Source of the DNA: Mycolicibacterium peregrinum
GTDB lineage: Bacteria > Actinomycetota > Actinomycetes > Mycobacteriales > Mycobacteriaceae
Length of the DNA stretch: 64,000 bases
Direction of reading: 5' to 3'
NCBI RefSeq assembly: GCF_001665785.1
Contig: NZ_LZSO01000031.1
Coordinates: 434,001 to 498,000, forward strand
The notes under the pieces are model-generated. The model was given only the letters and a program-made list of their open reading frames with translations. It did not search any database and was not told the DNA's origin. Every line of letters begins with the position of its first letter. Position 1 is the first letter of the stretch. Shown here one piece after another: positions 53,508 through 62,843 of the stretch. Made by a program: the position numbers and the translations under genes.

Positions 53508-54866
53508 TCACTGCGACAGCTGACTGCAGGTAGGTGAGGTGGGCACGCCGCTGAAGCGGTCGGCGATCCAGGCAATGCTTCGCTCACCGTCGACGAAGGC
53601 GGTCAGGAGTGAGTTGGTATCCGTCTTGTTGAGGAAAGGTGGTTGCTCGTTGGTCCACAAGGTGACGTCGGCTCCGAGCGCACACCAATCTCTCGCGGTT
53701 GCCACCACCGACTCGTATGGCGCGAAAGAATCCCACCGGTTGTGCGAAAGATACACCGGTCCAGTGGGTTTCACGTTTCCAATCCGCTGCATCGCCAGGA
53801 TGGAGCTCAGTGGCTCCTCACGCACCGATTGATAGAGGTCTTTCTTGAACCATGGCTGCAGATGGCGGAACGCATAGTTGATGCCGGTTTGGATCATGCA
53901 CTGCCGGCTGGTGTTGGCCAACATCTCCGCACCGCGCGGGGTGAGGGAATCCGCAATCGGTTGGGTCATATCGGGATACGCTTCTTGAATCCCTCGCAGC
54001 ACCCACCCAAGGGATCCGGCGAGCTGGTTTCCGTCAAGAGGCGGCAACATGCTTGGCAGATCGGTCGTGGCGCCGTTGGCATAAGTGCCAACCACGTTGA
54101 GTTCGGGTGCGTACGCACCGGCCAGCTCGGCCGCCGCCAAAGCGGCATGTCCGCCGCCCGCCAGCCAGCCCCAGAAGGCAACGGGACCACGTGGATCCAA
54201 CGAGGTACCGGGCAGTTTCATCGCCGCCCGCGCGGCATCGTTCAGTGCGGTCCCACCTGCGACGCGGTTCAGGAACTGGGGCGCCATCTGACCGTGCACC
54301 CCCAATCCGACACCATCAGTGACCACTATGGCGAAGCCACGCGCCAGCAGGGTCGCGATGAATCCCTCCTCGAGGTTGAACATCAGGTCGAAGCCTGTAT
54401 CCAACGAGGCATGGATGCCTTGGTTGAACAGGCGCGACGGAGCGCACTGCTCTCCCATTCCGTACGGCGCTGTGGCGTAGGCAAGCAGCGGGCGGGGCCC
54501 GCTGCCGGGCCATGCGACATCAGGCTCGATATAGGTGCCCGTGACTGCCACGGGATGCCCCTGAGCATCGGTGCTGCGATACATGATTCGGGTTCCGGTC
54601 CCCACGAAGGAGCCCAGTTGTCCGGAAGGCTCCAGAACCAGCCTGGAAGGCTCGGTTCGGATGAGATCACCCGGTGTGCCCGCGGGCAGGGGATCCGGCG
54701 GCGTATAGAAGGCCCAGTACTGCGATTCGTCAGCTCGAGCAACCGGCGTGTTCACCGAAAACGGCACTGACGCAACGACACACAGGACGATGATCAACGA
54801 TCTGACCCAGCTTCGCGCGCGGCATTTCGGGACATGTGCAGATTCGTCACCCGAAAAGGGAATCAT
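53508..54866 (-). CDS. Exported secretory-lipase-family protein lacking the catalytic serine
   Basis: 452 residues with a signal sequence (SLIIVLCVVASVPFSVN, cleavage near ARA-DE at about residue 46). The fold follows the LIP secretory lipases: AYATAPYGMGEQCAPS, VVTDGVGLGVHG, AELAGAYAPELNVVGTYANG and LSHNRWDSFAPYES with the acidic residue. The nucleophile elbow, normally GYSQGG, reads GWLAGG with a leucine codon CTG at the serine position. The usual C-terminal catalytic histidine is also not visible. It is probably a non-catalytic binding protein. Confidence 0.85.
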   Translation of the reverse strand: MIPFSGDESAHVPKCRARSWVRSLIIVLCVVASVPFSVNTPVARADESQYWAFYTPPDPLPAGTPGDLIRTEPSRLVLEPSGQLGSFVGTGTRIMYRSTDAQGHPVAVTGTYIEPDVAWPGSGPRPLLAYATAPYGMGEQCAPSRLFNQGIHASLDTGFDLMFNLEEGFIATLLARGFAIVVTDGVGLGVHGQMAPQFLNRVAGGTALNDAARAAMKLPGTSLDPRGPVAFWGWLAGGGHAALAAAELAGAYAPELNVVGTYANGATTDLPSMLPPLDGNQLAGSLGWVLRGIQEAYPDMTQPIADSLTPRGAEMLANTSRQCMIQTGINYAFRHLQPWFKKDLYQSVREEPLSSILAMQRIGNVKPTGPVYLSHNRWDSFAPYESVVATARDWCALGADVTLWTNEQPPFLNKTDTNSLLTAFVDGERSIAWIADRFSGVPTSPTCSQLSQ

Positions 54867-55012
54867 CGTTGGTTTCCTTTGGTTGGACTGGTTGACGGCG
54901 GAAGTGGCGCCGCCTGGAGCGCGCGCAAGTCAGCACAGCACAACGCGGTAATAGCTTGTGCTGGCGCGTATTTGAACCAGTGGTGAACGGCCCGATGGGC
55001 CGGGTCAGAAAG

Positions 55013-55945
55013 CTAGCTGAGGAACGCCGCGAGTTCCCTCGCGAATACGGTGATGGCGTGATCGCCGTCGTCGAGTACGCCTGCCAGTAAGGGGAAGCTG
55101 TGCGGCATGCCCTCGTACTCGTGGGTTTGAACCTTGACTCCCGCCGCGGCGAGTTTGCCACCGTAGCGGTGCGCGTCGTCGGCAACGGGATCGATCTGTG
55201 CGCTGACGATCACTGCAGGCGGAGCGCCCACGAGGTTCTGTGTCAGCAATGGCGAGGCGAGGCTCGAACTACGGTCGTCCAGTTCGGGTACGTACATGTC
55301 GTAAGCCCATTCAAGAGCGGCCCGGGTGAGGAAGGGGCCGTCCTTGTACCGTTCGACCGAGTCGCTGCTCATGGTGGCATCGAGTGCGGGGCACAGCAGA
55401 CCTTGGGCCTTGACGGGAGGGCCTTGTTCTCGCGAAGCAAGCGCAACGCTTGCCGCCAGTGCGCCCCCGGAGGAATCACCCGCGACCGCAAGGGATTCGG
55501 GGTCGATGCCTAGTTCATCGGCGTGTTCACTCACCCAAGTGAATGCATCCGCGGCGTCATGATGAGCGTGGGGAAACTGATCTTCGGGAGCCAGGCGGTA
55601 TGCCACTGAGATCACGATGAGCTCGCCCCGCACGCAGAGTTTCCGGCACAGCCGATCGTGGGTGTCGAGGCTTCCGCGTACGAACGCCCCGCCATGCAGA
55701 TACACAACGGCCGGCAGTGCCGGCGAGGCTACGGGTGGGCGGTAACACCGGGCCGCGACCACACCATCGCGGACGGGGATCGTGAAATCGCCTACTGTGC
55801 AACGATTATCAACGTCGCCCGCCAACGTGATCAGCTTCTCCCCGGCCTCCCGGTACGCCGCGATCGACATTTCCCACGGTTGCGCAGCAGGCCGTTCGGA
55901 CAGGGCGCGCAGTAGCTGCTGGACCTGGGTATGCAGCGCACTCAT
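55013..55945 (-). CDS. Hormone-sensitive-lipase-type (alpha/beta hydrolase fold-3) esterase
   Basis: 310 residues. The HSL oxyanion-hole motif VYLHGGAF is near residue 80, the nucleophile motif AGDSSGGA near 155, and the acid/histidine part reads IDPVADDAHR and YEGMPHSF. A short helical cap precedes residue 50. It hydrolyses short-chain esters. It overlaps the DUF3237 stop by four bases, so the two are translationally coupled. Confidence 0.93.
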   Translation of the reverse strand: MSALHTQVQQLLRALSERPAAQPWEMSIAAYREAGEKLITLAGDVDNRCTVGDFTIPVRDGVVAARCYRPPVASPALPAVVYLHGGAFVRGSLDTHDRLCRKLCVRGELIVISVAYRLAPEDQFPHAHHDAADAFTWVSEHADELGIDPESLAVAGDSSGGALAASVALASREQGPPVKAQGLLCPALDATMSSDSVERYKDGPFLTRAALEWAYDMYVPELDDRSSSLASPLLTQNLVGAPPAVIVSAQIDPVADDAHRYGGKLAAAGVKVQTHEYEGMPHSFPLLAGVLDDGDHAITVFARELAAFLS

Positions 55946-56400
55946 GCCGCGACTCGGAAGACTTGGAATTCGACGATGGGTCCGGGTTGGATGCGGCCTT
56001 GTCCGACGAAGATGCTCTGGTTGACCCAGGCGTATTTGGGGTCTCCGGATTCCAGGCGTGGGGTGGTGACGAAGTAGTGGTCGCCGAAGTCGGTGCCGGT
56101 GTCGGCGCCGCCGAGGGCGCCTGCGGCTGCTTCGTTGACCTCGACGAGGCCTTGGTAGCTCATGTAGATGACGGCGCCGTCGTCGGTGTAGAACTGGGCG
56201 CGCACGTCGAGTCGGCCGTAGCCGTCCTCGCCGGCCAGTAGCCAGTCTCCGCCACCGGGGGCGGCGGTGCCGCTGAACCGTTTTCCGGTGACCTTGCCTC
56301 CGGTGACGGCCAGGACCTGACGCAATCCGTACGGGCCCGGACCCACGATCTGAGGTTCGGCGAGCTCTGCGGTGTAGCTGAACTCCGGCTCCAACTTCAC
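55942..56400 (-). CDS. DUF3237-family protein
   Basis: 152 residues. The N-terminal KLEPEFSYTAELAEPQIVG, the turn LLAGEDGYGRLDVRAQF and the C-terminal YAWVNQSIFVGQGR match DUF3237, a small beta-barrel family often found beside catabolic genes. Its activity is not established. It is coupled to the HSL esterase and divergent from the cupin gene. Confidence 0.88.
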   Translation of the reverse strand: MKLEPEFSYTAELAEPQIVGPGPYGLRQVLAVTGGKVTGKRFSGTAAPGGGDWLLAGEDGYGRLDVRAQFYTDDGAVIYMSYQGLVEVNEAAAGALGGADTGTDFGDHYFVTTPRLESGDPKYAWVNQSIFVGQGRIQPGPIVEFQVFRVAA

Positions 56401-56629
56401 TGAAGGACCTCCGTTTTCGAGCGGGACTGCCGTTCAGGCCCGCGGTGGAACCGAGCGTGCACTATGCGTCGGCGATAGTCAACACATTGTTGAGTTTGGG
56501 CGCGACCGGATTTCTGTCCAAAAGTTGACAGTGTGTTGACTACAGTCGACTGTGAGTCTAGTCTCAACTTCGCCAAGGCCGTGACGCCGGACACCGGCGC
56601 ACGGCGCACAACGACGAAAGAGGATTGAC
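56401..56629. promoter_or_regulatory. Divergent promoter region with inverted repeats
   Basis: A 229-bp gap between the DUF3237 and cupin genes. GTCAACACA (56478-56486) and TGTGTTGAC (56532-56540) are exact inverted repeats, and TGTTGAG half-sites occur at 56488 and, on the other strand, near 56563. The same half-site recurs in the gaps at 60941 and 63986. A common operator is plausible. Confidence 0.5.
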
Positions 56630-57190
56630 ATGGCCACGAGATCGGACGTCGACCAGATCCAACCGTCAACTTCACGCGATGGTGAGAGCTACGTCTCCCA
56701 CCGCGAGGACATCCACTTCAACATGACCGGTGACTTCATGACCGGGGTGGATTTCTGGATTCATGCGACCGGTGAGACCACGAACGGTCAGCTCATCGTC
56801 ATCGAGACCAACTGGGTGCGCGGTACCGAACCGGTCTGGCACATCCACCACCGCGAAGAAGAGGGCTTCTTCGTGATGGACGGCGAGATCAAGATCCACA
56901 CCGAAGCCGGTTCGTACAACGCCAAGAAGGGCCAGTTCGTCTGGGGGCGTAAAGATCAGCGGCACACCTATGAGGTGGTCGGCGACGAAGCCCGGATCCT
57001 CGTGGTGTTCGTACCCGGGCCCGACAGCTCGGGTTTCGAGCCCAACGGCGGTATCGACAAGTACTTCTACGAAGCGCGCGATCGTGAGCTCCGGACACCC
57101 GAGCAGCTGCAGGCCGAGGTCGAAAACCTGAAGGTCAACTACGGCCTGGAGATGTTCCCCGAAATTCCGCATCCCCGCCAGAACGCGTGA
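56630..57190 (+). CDS. Cupin-domain protein
   Basis: A 186-residue protein starting at 56630 with AAAGAGG upstream. The cupin core reads PVWHIHHREEEGFFVMDGEI (metal ligands His, His and Glu) followed by KKGQFVWGRKDQRHTYEV (motif 2 with histidine). It is likely a metal-dependent dioxygenase or isomerase. It precedes an MmsA-type dehydrogenase by 50 bp and is probably co-transcribed. Confidence 0.88.
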   Translation: MATRSDVDQIQPSTSRDGESYVSHREDIHFNMTGDFMTGVDFWIHATGETTNGQLIVIETNWVRGTEPVWHIHHREEEGFFVMDGEIKIHTEAGSYNAKKGQFVWGRKDQRHTYEVVGDEARILVVFVPGPDSSGFEPNGGIDKYFYEARDRELRTPEQLQAEVENLKVNYGLEMFPEIPHPRQNA

Positions 57191-57240
57191 GTGTGGTTGT
57201 CGTTTCGGATATCTGGCATTACTGAACCATTGGAGTTGCT

Positions 57241-58746
57241 GTGACCATCGATGTATCTCTTGACACCGTTCCGCATTGGATCGGCGGCGCGGCCGTCTTC
57301 TCGGCGGAGGGGCCGCGAGCCGAGATCCATGATCCCGCTACGGGGCGCGTGATCGGGGCCGTCGTGCTGGGCGGTTCCGATGTCGTCGACGACGCTGTCG
57401 TCAGTGCGCGCACTGCGGCGGAGGCCTGGGCCGACACCCCCGGCCCGGCCCGCGCAGCGATACTGCATCGCTTCCGGGTTTTGCTGCACGAGCAGGTGGA
57501 CGACCTGGCGTCGATCATCACGGCCGAACAGGGCAAGACGCTCGCAGACGCCCGGGGAGAGCTGGCGCGCTCGATCGAAGCCGTCGACGTGTCGCTTTCG
57601 GTGGTGCAGCAACTCAAGGGGGAGTACGCCGAGCAGGTTGCCAATGGGGTCGACACGTACTCCTTCCGGCAACCGCTCGGTGTATGCGCCGGCATCACGC
57701 CGTTCAACTTTCCGGTCATGGTGCCGGTGTCGATGTTCGCAGCCGCGATTGCTTGCGGGAACGCGTTCGTGCTCAAGCCAAGTGAGCAGGTGCCATCGGC
57801 ATCGGTGCGGTTGGCGCAGATCGCGAGCGAAGCAGGATTGCCCGACGGCGTGCTGAATGTTGTGCACGGTGGTGTGGAGGCAGCCGAGGCACTCATCGAC
57901 CACCCCGATGTCGCGGCGGTGTCGTTCGTCGGGTCCACCCCGGTCGCACGTGCGATCTACCGGCGTTCGGCCGAGGCAGGCAAAAAGGTGCAGGCTCTTG
58001 GGGGTGCCAAGAACCACCTGGTGGTGATGCCCGACGCCGATCTCGATGCCGCGGCCGATGCGCTGGTCTCGGCGGCCTATGGGGCTGCGGGGCAGCGATG
58101 CATGGCGGTGACGGTCGCCGTCGCGGTCGGATCGGCGGCAGATGCATTGGTGGACAAGATTGCCGAGCGCGCCAACACGTTCAAGGTGGGCCCGGGCGCG
58201 GTGTCGGGTTCCGACATGGGGCCGTTGATCTCGGAGCGCGCGCTCGATCGGGTCCGAGGGGCGCTGGAACGCTCCGTCGAGCAGGGGGGCCGATTGATCG
58301 TCGACGGCCGTGATCGGACAGCACCAGGAGCCGGTTACTTCATCGGTCCGAGCCTCGTCGACCACGTCGGCGTCGAGAGCGACCTCTATCGCGACGAAGT
58401 GTTCGGACCGGTACTGAGCGTGCTGCGCGTCGAAGATCTCGAGCAGGCCCTGCAGATCGTCAACGACAATCCCTATGGGAACGGCGCCATCATCTTCACC
58501 GGCAGCGGCACCGCTGCGCGTCGGTTCAGCCGGAGCGTGTCGGCGGGCAGCGTAGGGATCAACGTACCTATCCCCGTGCCGATTTCCTGGTTCGGCTTCG
58601 GCGGATGGGGGGACTCACGCTTCGGAGACGACGGACTCAACTACGACGGCTACCGTTTCTACACGAGGTCCAAAGTCGTCACGCAGCGTTGGACCGAGCC
58701 GAGGCCCGGCCTTGCTCCGCACTTCGTCGCGGCAGGCAGTCAATGA
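57241..58746 (+). CDS. mmsA: CoA-acylating methylmalonate-semialdehyde dehydrogenase
   Basis: 501 residues of the MmsA branch of the aldehyde dehydrogenases. Marks are GITPFNFPVMVPVSMF near residue 157, the replacement of the usual Glu-Leu-Gly-Gly by LGGAKNH, the catalytic cysteine in GQRCMAV near 285, and the terminal PVPISWFGFGGWGDS. These enzymes convert a 2-methyl or unbranched semialdehyde, NAD and CoA into propionyl- or acetyl-CoA, usually in valine, inositol or terpenoid catabolism. Its stop overlaps the VOC gene. Confidence 0.88.
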   Translation: MTIDVSLDTVPHWIGGAAVFSAEGPRAEIHDPATGRVIGAVVLGGSDVVDDAVVSARTAAEAWADTPGPARAAILHRFRVLLHEQVDDLASIITAEQGKTLADARGELARSIEAVDVSLSVVQQLKGEYAEQVANGVDTYSFRQPLGVCAGITPFNFPVMVPVSMFAAAIACGNAFVLKPSEQVPSASVRLAQIASEAGLPDGVLNVVHGGVEAAEALIDHPDVAAVSFVGSTPVARAIYRRSAEAGKKVQALGGAKNHLVVMPDADLDAAADALVSAAYGAAGQRCMAVTVAVAVGSAADALVDKIAERANTFKVGPGAVSGSDMGPLISERALDRVRGALERSVEQGGRLIVDGRDRTAPGAGYFIGPSLVDHVGVESDLYRDEVFGPVLSVLRVEDLEQALQIVNDNPYGNGAIIFTGSGTAARRFSRSVSAGSVGINVPIPVPISWFGFGGWGDSRFGDDGLNYDGYRFYTRSKVVTQRWTEPRPGLAPHFVAAGSQ

Positions 58747-59168
58747 CCTCGCCACCCGCTGCCGGCCTCCCTCGGCTCGACCACGTCGGCATCCTGGTCC
58801 GCGACCTGGACTCGGCACTCGCGCACTGGTCCCATCGGTTTGGGGTGGAGGTTGCTCGTTCGGTCGAGGTTCCGGCCATGAGCCTTCGCGCGGCGTTCCT
58901 CAACGTTTCCGGCGCAGAGGTCGAGCTGTACACCATGCACGACCTGGACGCGCTTGAGGAAGCCCTCGACGGAGCACCGGCAAAACTCGACCACCTGGCA
59001 CTACGGCTGCATCACGCCGACGGCCCTGAACTCGCGGGCTGCGCCATCCGAGGGCCTGGTCGCCCGGACCCGATCGGAGCACCGATTCTGATGGGGGAGG
59101 CCACCCATGTCTGGACCGAACCTCCGGGTATCGATGTTCTTCTCCAACTGATCAGACCGAGTGAGTGA
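58743..59168 (+). CDS. VOC/glyoxalase superfamily protein
   Basis: 141 residues from 58743 (MTSPPAAGL), overlapping the MmsA stop (ATGA). It opens with the VOC strand LDHVGILVRDLDSALAHW and has a second glutamate strand (SGAEVELYTM). The arrangement resembles methylmalonyl-CoA epimerase or glyoxalase-like metal proteins, which would suit the MmsA product. The substrate is not proven. Confidence 0.8.
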   Translation: MTSPPAAGLPRLDHVGILVRDLDSALAHWSHRFGVEVARSVEVPAMSLRAAFLNVSGAEVELYTMHDLDALEEALDGAPAKLDHLALRLHHADGPELAGCAIRGPGRPDPIGAPILMGEATHVWTEPPGIDVLLQLIRPSE

Positions 59169-59247
59169 GTTCTCAACCTATATCTGTTGCACCACAGGCG
59201 GTCTCGCCGATCGGCCGGCCGTAAACCAATCACCACGAGGAGTAAAC

Positions 59248-60114
59248 ATGGGACGCATGGAAGGAAAGGTCGCCCTGGTCACCGGAGCGGCCCGAGGCCA
59301 GGGGCGAGCACACGCCATCCGCCTCGCGCAGGAAGGCGCGGACATCCTCGCCTTCGACTGCCCGGCAAATGGACGGGTTCCCTATCCCGTCGGCACGGCA
59401 GCCGACCTCGAGATCACAGTCAAGGAAGTCGAGGCGCTGGGCCGGCGAATCATCGCGCACCAAGGCGACGTTCGTGAGCAGGCCCCGCTGGACAAGTTGG
59501 TCGCTGAAGGCGTGAAGGCTTTCGGCGGACTCGATGTCGCAGTGGCCAACGCCGGCATCTGGACCGTGCACCCGTTTGCAGACATTCCCGAGGACGAGTT
59601 CCTGGATGTGCTCAACGTCAACATAATGGGGCCCTGGCGAACACTGAAGGCCGTAACTCCCGCCATGAAGACCCGCGGAGGTGGCTCGGTGATCATCACC
59701 TCGTCCGGCAACGGCGTCGAGGGATCTCCCCATTACGTCCACTACGTGGCATCGAAGCATGGCGTACTCGGCCTGGCGAAGAGCGCAGCACTCGAGTTCG
59801 GTCAGTACGGCATCCGGGTCAACTCACTTCTTCCCGGACCTACCGATACGCCCGCCCTGGACTGGCAAGGGGGCTACGACCTCTGCGCAGGCAAGGGACC
59901 TGGCCAGGGTGTCAAAGAGGACCTGCAGGGCGCGAGGTACTGGGCAGTTCTGCGGGATGTAGGCCTGCTGCCGCCGCAGGCGATGAGCGAGGCAGTGCTG
60001 TGGCTGGCCTCCGACGAATCACGATGGACCACTGGCCTCGAGATGTTGGTCGAAGGCGGCCACATGCTGATGCCCGGCCTCAACATGACGAAAATGGCCT
60101 TGGACAACCAGTAA
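59248..60114 (+). CDS. Mycofactocin-coupled SDR family oxidoreductase
   Basis: About 288 residues from 59248 (MGRMEGKVALVTG), with GAGGAG upstream. The cofactor motif reads TGAARGQGRAHA, the characteristic insertion after strand 2 (FDCPANGRVPYPVGTAADL) matches mycofactocin-associated SDRs, and the active site includes YVASK. Such enzymes hold NAD tightly and pass electrons to mycofactocin; the mycofactocin synthesis genes are not in this window. It probably oxidises an alcohol of this island's pathway. Confidence 0.9.
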   Translation: MGRMEGKVALVTGAARGQGRAHAIRLAQEGADILAFDCPANGRVPYPVGTAADLEITVKEVEALGRRIIAHQGDVREQAPLDKLVAEGVKAFGGLDVAVANAGIWTVHPFADIPEDEFLDVLNVNIMGPWRTLKAVTPAMKTRGGGSVIITSSGNGVEGSPHYVHYVASKHGVLGLAKSAALEFGQYGIRVNSLLPGPTDTPALDWQGGYDLCAGKGPGQGVKEDLQGARYWAVLRDVGLLPPQAMSEAVLWLASDESRWTTGLEMLVEGGHMLMPGLNMTKMALDNQ

Positions 60115-60143
60115 CGATCCGAGCGGCCGTAGCGGTCAGGCGG

Positions 60144-60184
60144 AGCCCTCCTCGAAGCCGTCGATCACGTCTTCGAGGAGGGCT
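60144..60184. terminator. Perfect 14-bp hairpin between convergent genes
   Basis: Bases 60144-60157 pair exactly with 60171-60184 around a 13-nt loop. It lies between the SDR and the TetR gene and overlaps the last codons of the latter, so it can end both transcripts. Confidence 0.75.
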
Positions 60185-60875
60185 TGCGGCGCTTACCGGG
60201 CTTCTCGCGCGGCTTCCACTCAAGGCCGTAGACCGTCCGCAGCCAGATCGTCGTCACCGTTTCGGCCATGTCCTCCAACGGGATTGCGTTGTCGCTGCGC
60301 AGACTCATCAACGCGAGGTTCCGTTCACCCATCCACATCAACGCAGCAGCCAACGACCTGGCCGGCGGGCCGGCGATCGCCACGCCGGTCTCTCGGTCGC
60401 GCTCGATGCCCGCCGCCGCAGCGTCGATGAACCGACCGAGGATCGAGTCCCACTGGGTCTGCAAGTCCGGCTCGGCCGCAGCAGCGTCGGCTACTTCACG
60501 AAGAACGTGACCGTGCTGTTCCCACACCTGAATGACTTCGTTGACCGCGTGCTCGATGGCAGCCTCCGGCGGCATACCTGCTGGGCGTTCAAAAATCAGT
60601 TGCGATGCTTGGAACACGTCGGACGTGACCCGCGAGAGCAGCGCCGACAACAGCTGCCACTTGGACTCGAAGTAGAAGTAGAACGATGACCGCGACAGCC
60701 CGGCGCGCTTGGTGAGATCGTCGATGGAGATGTTGCGCAGCGGCACTGTGCGCAACATGTCGTACGCACCTTCGAGGATGGCTTGCTCGCGTCTGTCACC
60801 TTTGATGTTTCGTCGGCCCACCCGCGTTTCTGTGGTGCTCAGGTTGAAAGATGAAGTGGACGCCATGCGAAACAT
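60165..60875 (-). CDS. TetR family regulator, EthR-like
   Basis: 236 residues from 60875; 60866 (MASTSS) is also possible. The HTH reads NISIDDLTKRAGLSRSSFYFYFESKWQLL near residues 48-76. The C-terminal part (RSLAAALMWMGERNLALMSL) resembles EthR-type ligand domains. It is divergent from the acyl-CoA ligase at 61122 and lies centrally in the island, so it is the likely local regulator. Confidence 0.88.
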   Translation of the reverse strand: MFRMASTSSFNLSTTETRVGRRNIKGDRREQAILEGAYDMLRTVPLRNISIDDLTKRAGLSRSSFYFYFESKWQLLSALLSRVTSDVFQASQLIFERPAGMPPEAAIEHAVNEVIQVWEQHGHVLREVADAAAAEPDLQTQWDSILGRFIDAAAAGIERDRETGVAIAGPPARSLAAALMWMGERNLALMSLRSDNAIPLEDMAETVTTIWLRTVYGLEWKPREKPGKRRKPSSKT

Positions 60876-61121
60876 GATAGGTCAGGCCATCTGCGAAACA
60901 GGTGTACCAAAGGCCGAAGTACCGGTAATTATCGACATTGTGTTGAGTATCACCAACGATTAGTGCATACTATGAGCGTTGCATCGGCCTCGCCTTCAAC
61001 GTTCGTGCCGGCGCCGGCCGTCGATTCAGATTCGGCCGCTGTTCCGCCCGCGCTCAAACGCGATTCGCACGCCCGGCCGCGGAATGAAAATGCGAGCTCT
61101 CTTTCGAAGTAGGAGTCAACC
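60876..61121. promoter_or_regulatory. Divergent promoter region, TetR / acyl-CoA ligase
   Basis: A 246-bp gap. A relatively AT-rich part (60925-60975) carries GTTG-N8-CAAC (60942-60957) and the TGTTGAG half-site at 60941 seen in other gaps of this island. AGGAG near 61111 serves the GTG at 61122. Confidence 0.45.
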
Positions 61122-62624
61122 GTGTCCAACCTCGCTGGCAATCTGGTCGCGACTGCGCACGAATACGGGGACCGGCCGGCCGTGAAGCTCGACGCATACG
61201 TGCTGTCGTACCGGCAGCTCTATGACCAGGCTTCGGCTGTGGCCGGAGATCTGCGGGCCCAAGGTGTGCTCCCCGGCGACCGGGTGGGCCTGGTGATCCC
61301 CAACGTCCCGGCATACCCCGTGCTGTTCTACGGCATCCTTCTGGCGGGAGCTGTCGCAGTTCCGATGAATCCGCTGCTCAGTGCACGTGAGGTCGAGTAC
61401 TACCTCACCGACTCGGGTATGACGATGGTGTACGGGTTGGAAGGCAGCGATTCCGTCGTGCCGGCCGCAGCGGTGAGAGTGGGAATTCGCTCGGTATTGG
61501 TGCCCCCTACGGGGCCAATCGACCTGTCCGGCAGGCCAATCCGTGAAGCGATCGAGCGAACCGATAACGATACTGCCGTGATCCTCTACACCTCGGGAAC
61601 CACCGGCAAGCCCAAGGGAGCAGAACTCACCCACCGGAACATGTCCTCCAACGCCGCGACGACAGTGGACACACTGATCAACGTGGGCCCCGAAGACGTG
61701 ATCCTTGGGTGCTTGCCACTGTTCCACGTCTTCGGCCTCACCTGCGGACTCAATGCAGCAGTCAAAGCCGGTGCCCTCCTTACGCTCGTTCCCCGCTTCG
61801 ATGCCGCCAAGGCATTGGAGGTCCTGGCCCGCGATCGAGTGACGGTTCTCGAAGGCGTGCCCACCATGTACGCCGCGATGCTGCACTCTCCCGATGCGGA
61901 CAACACCGACATGTCCTCGCTCCGCACGTGTATCACCGGCGGTGCGCCCATGCCTGTCGAGATTCTCAAAGCGTTTGAGCACAAGTTCGACTGCGAAATC
62001 TACGAGGGGTACGGGCTCTCAGAGACGGCGCCCATTGCCTGCTTCAACCAGCCAGGCCATCGGCGCAGGCCCGGCACCATCGGGATACCTGTGCGGGGCT
62101 GCGCACTGCGTATCGTCGGCGACGCTGGCGAGGACATTGCTGATGGCGTACCTGGTGAGATCGCCATCCAGGGCGAGAATCTGATGAAGGGATACTGGAA
62201 CCGGCCTGACGCAACGGCCGAAGCCATCCCCGATGGCTGGTTTCGTACCGGCGACATCGCCATTCGCGATAGCGACGGGTACTACACCATCGTCGACCGG
62301 AAGAAAGATCTGATCATCCGGGGTGGGTACAACGTGTACCCACGCGAAGTCGAGGAAGTGCTCTACGAACATCCTGCTGTCGCCGAAGCGGCGGTGATCG
62401 GCATCGAACACGCAGATCTGGGAGAGGAGATCGGCGCGGCCGTTGCCCTCAAATCTGGGGCGCACGCAGAAGTTGGCGAACTGAAGGTGTTCGTACGAGA
62501 TCGCCTCGCCGCGTATAAATACCCCCGCGAAATCTGGTTCGTCGACTCCGTGCCGAAGGGCCCGACCGGCAAGATCCTCCGACGCGAAGTGCAGCCGCCC
62601 AACCCACGGGGACCGGCTGAGTAG
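61122..62624 (+). CDS. Acyl-CoA synthetase (AMP-forming)
   Basis: 500 residues with the GTG start after AGGAG. The P-loop is LYTSGTTGKPKGAE near residue 156, the adenine motif is YEGYGLSETAP near 295, and the C-terminal hinge reads IVDRKKDLIIRGGYNVYP with the catalytic lysine in GPTGKILRR. It resembles medium-chain or aryl acid ligases of mycobacterial FadD sets. It probably activates the entry acid or an acid product of the island's aldehyde dehydrogenases. Confidence 0.92.
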   Translation: MSNLAGNLVATAHEYGDRPAVKLDAYVLSYRQLYDQASAVAGDLRAQGVLPGDRVGLVIPNVPAYPVLFYGILLAGAVAVPMNPLLSAREVEYYLTDSGMTMVYGLEGSDSVVPAAAVRVGIRSVLVPPTGPIDLSGRPIREAIERTDNDTAVILYTSGTTGKPKGAELTHRNMSSNAATTVDTLINVGPEDVILGCLPLFHVFGLTCGLNAAVKAGALLTLVPRFDAAKALEVLARDRVTVLEGVPTMYAAMLHSPDADNTDMSSLRTCITGGAPMPVEILKAFEHKFDCEIYEGYGLSETAPIACFNQPGHRRRPGTIGIPVRGCALRIVGDAGEDIADGVPGEIAIQGENLMKGYWNRPDATAEAIPDGWFRTGDIAIRDSDGYYTIVDRKKDLIIRGGYNVYPREVEEVLYEHPAVAEAAVIGIEHADLGEEIGAAVALKSGAHAEVGELKVFVRDRLAAYKYPREIWFVDSVPKGPTGKILRREVQPPNPRGPAE

Positions 62625-62787
62625 TACGCCATTTCGAGCTCGTCCCATCGCTAGACGTTCGTGCCCGGGAAGCGCGGCGTCTCCCGCGAGCCGGATCAGC
62701 CCTCCATGGTCCGGAAAGACGTGGGAGATGCATGCGGTGTGGTGTCACGGAAGCTGTTCCAGTGCAATTTCTTTCACAGTCCGTTGC

Positions 62788-62828
62788 CGCGCCACCCGCC
62801 GGTGACTTACCACCGGTCGGGTGACGCG
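62788..62828. terminator. Imperfect hairpin between convergent genes
   Basis: Stem 62788-62804 with 62811-62828 around a 6-nt loop, one mismatch and one bulge. It sits just after the oxidoreductase stop and downstream of the ligase. Confidence 0.6.
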
Positions 62829-62843
62829 CGATTCATAAACGGG

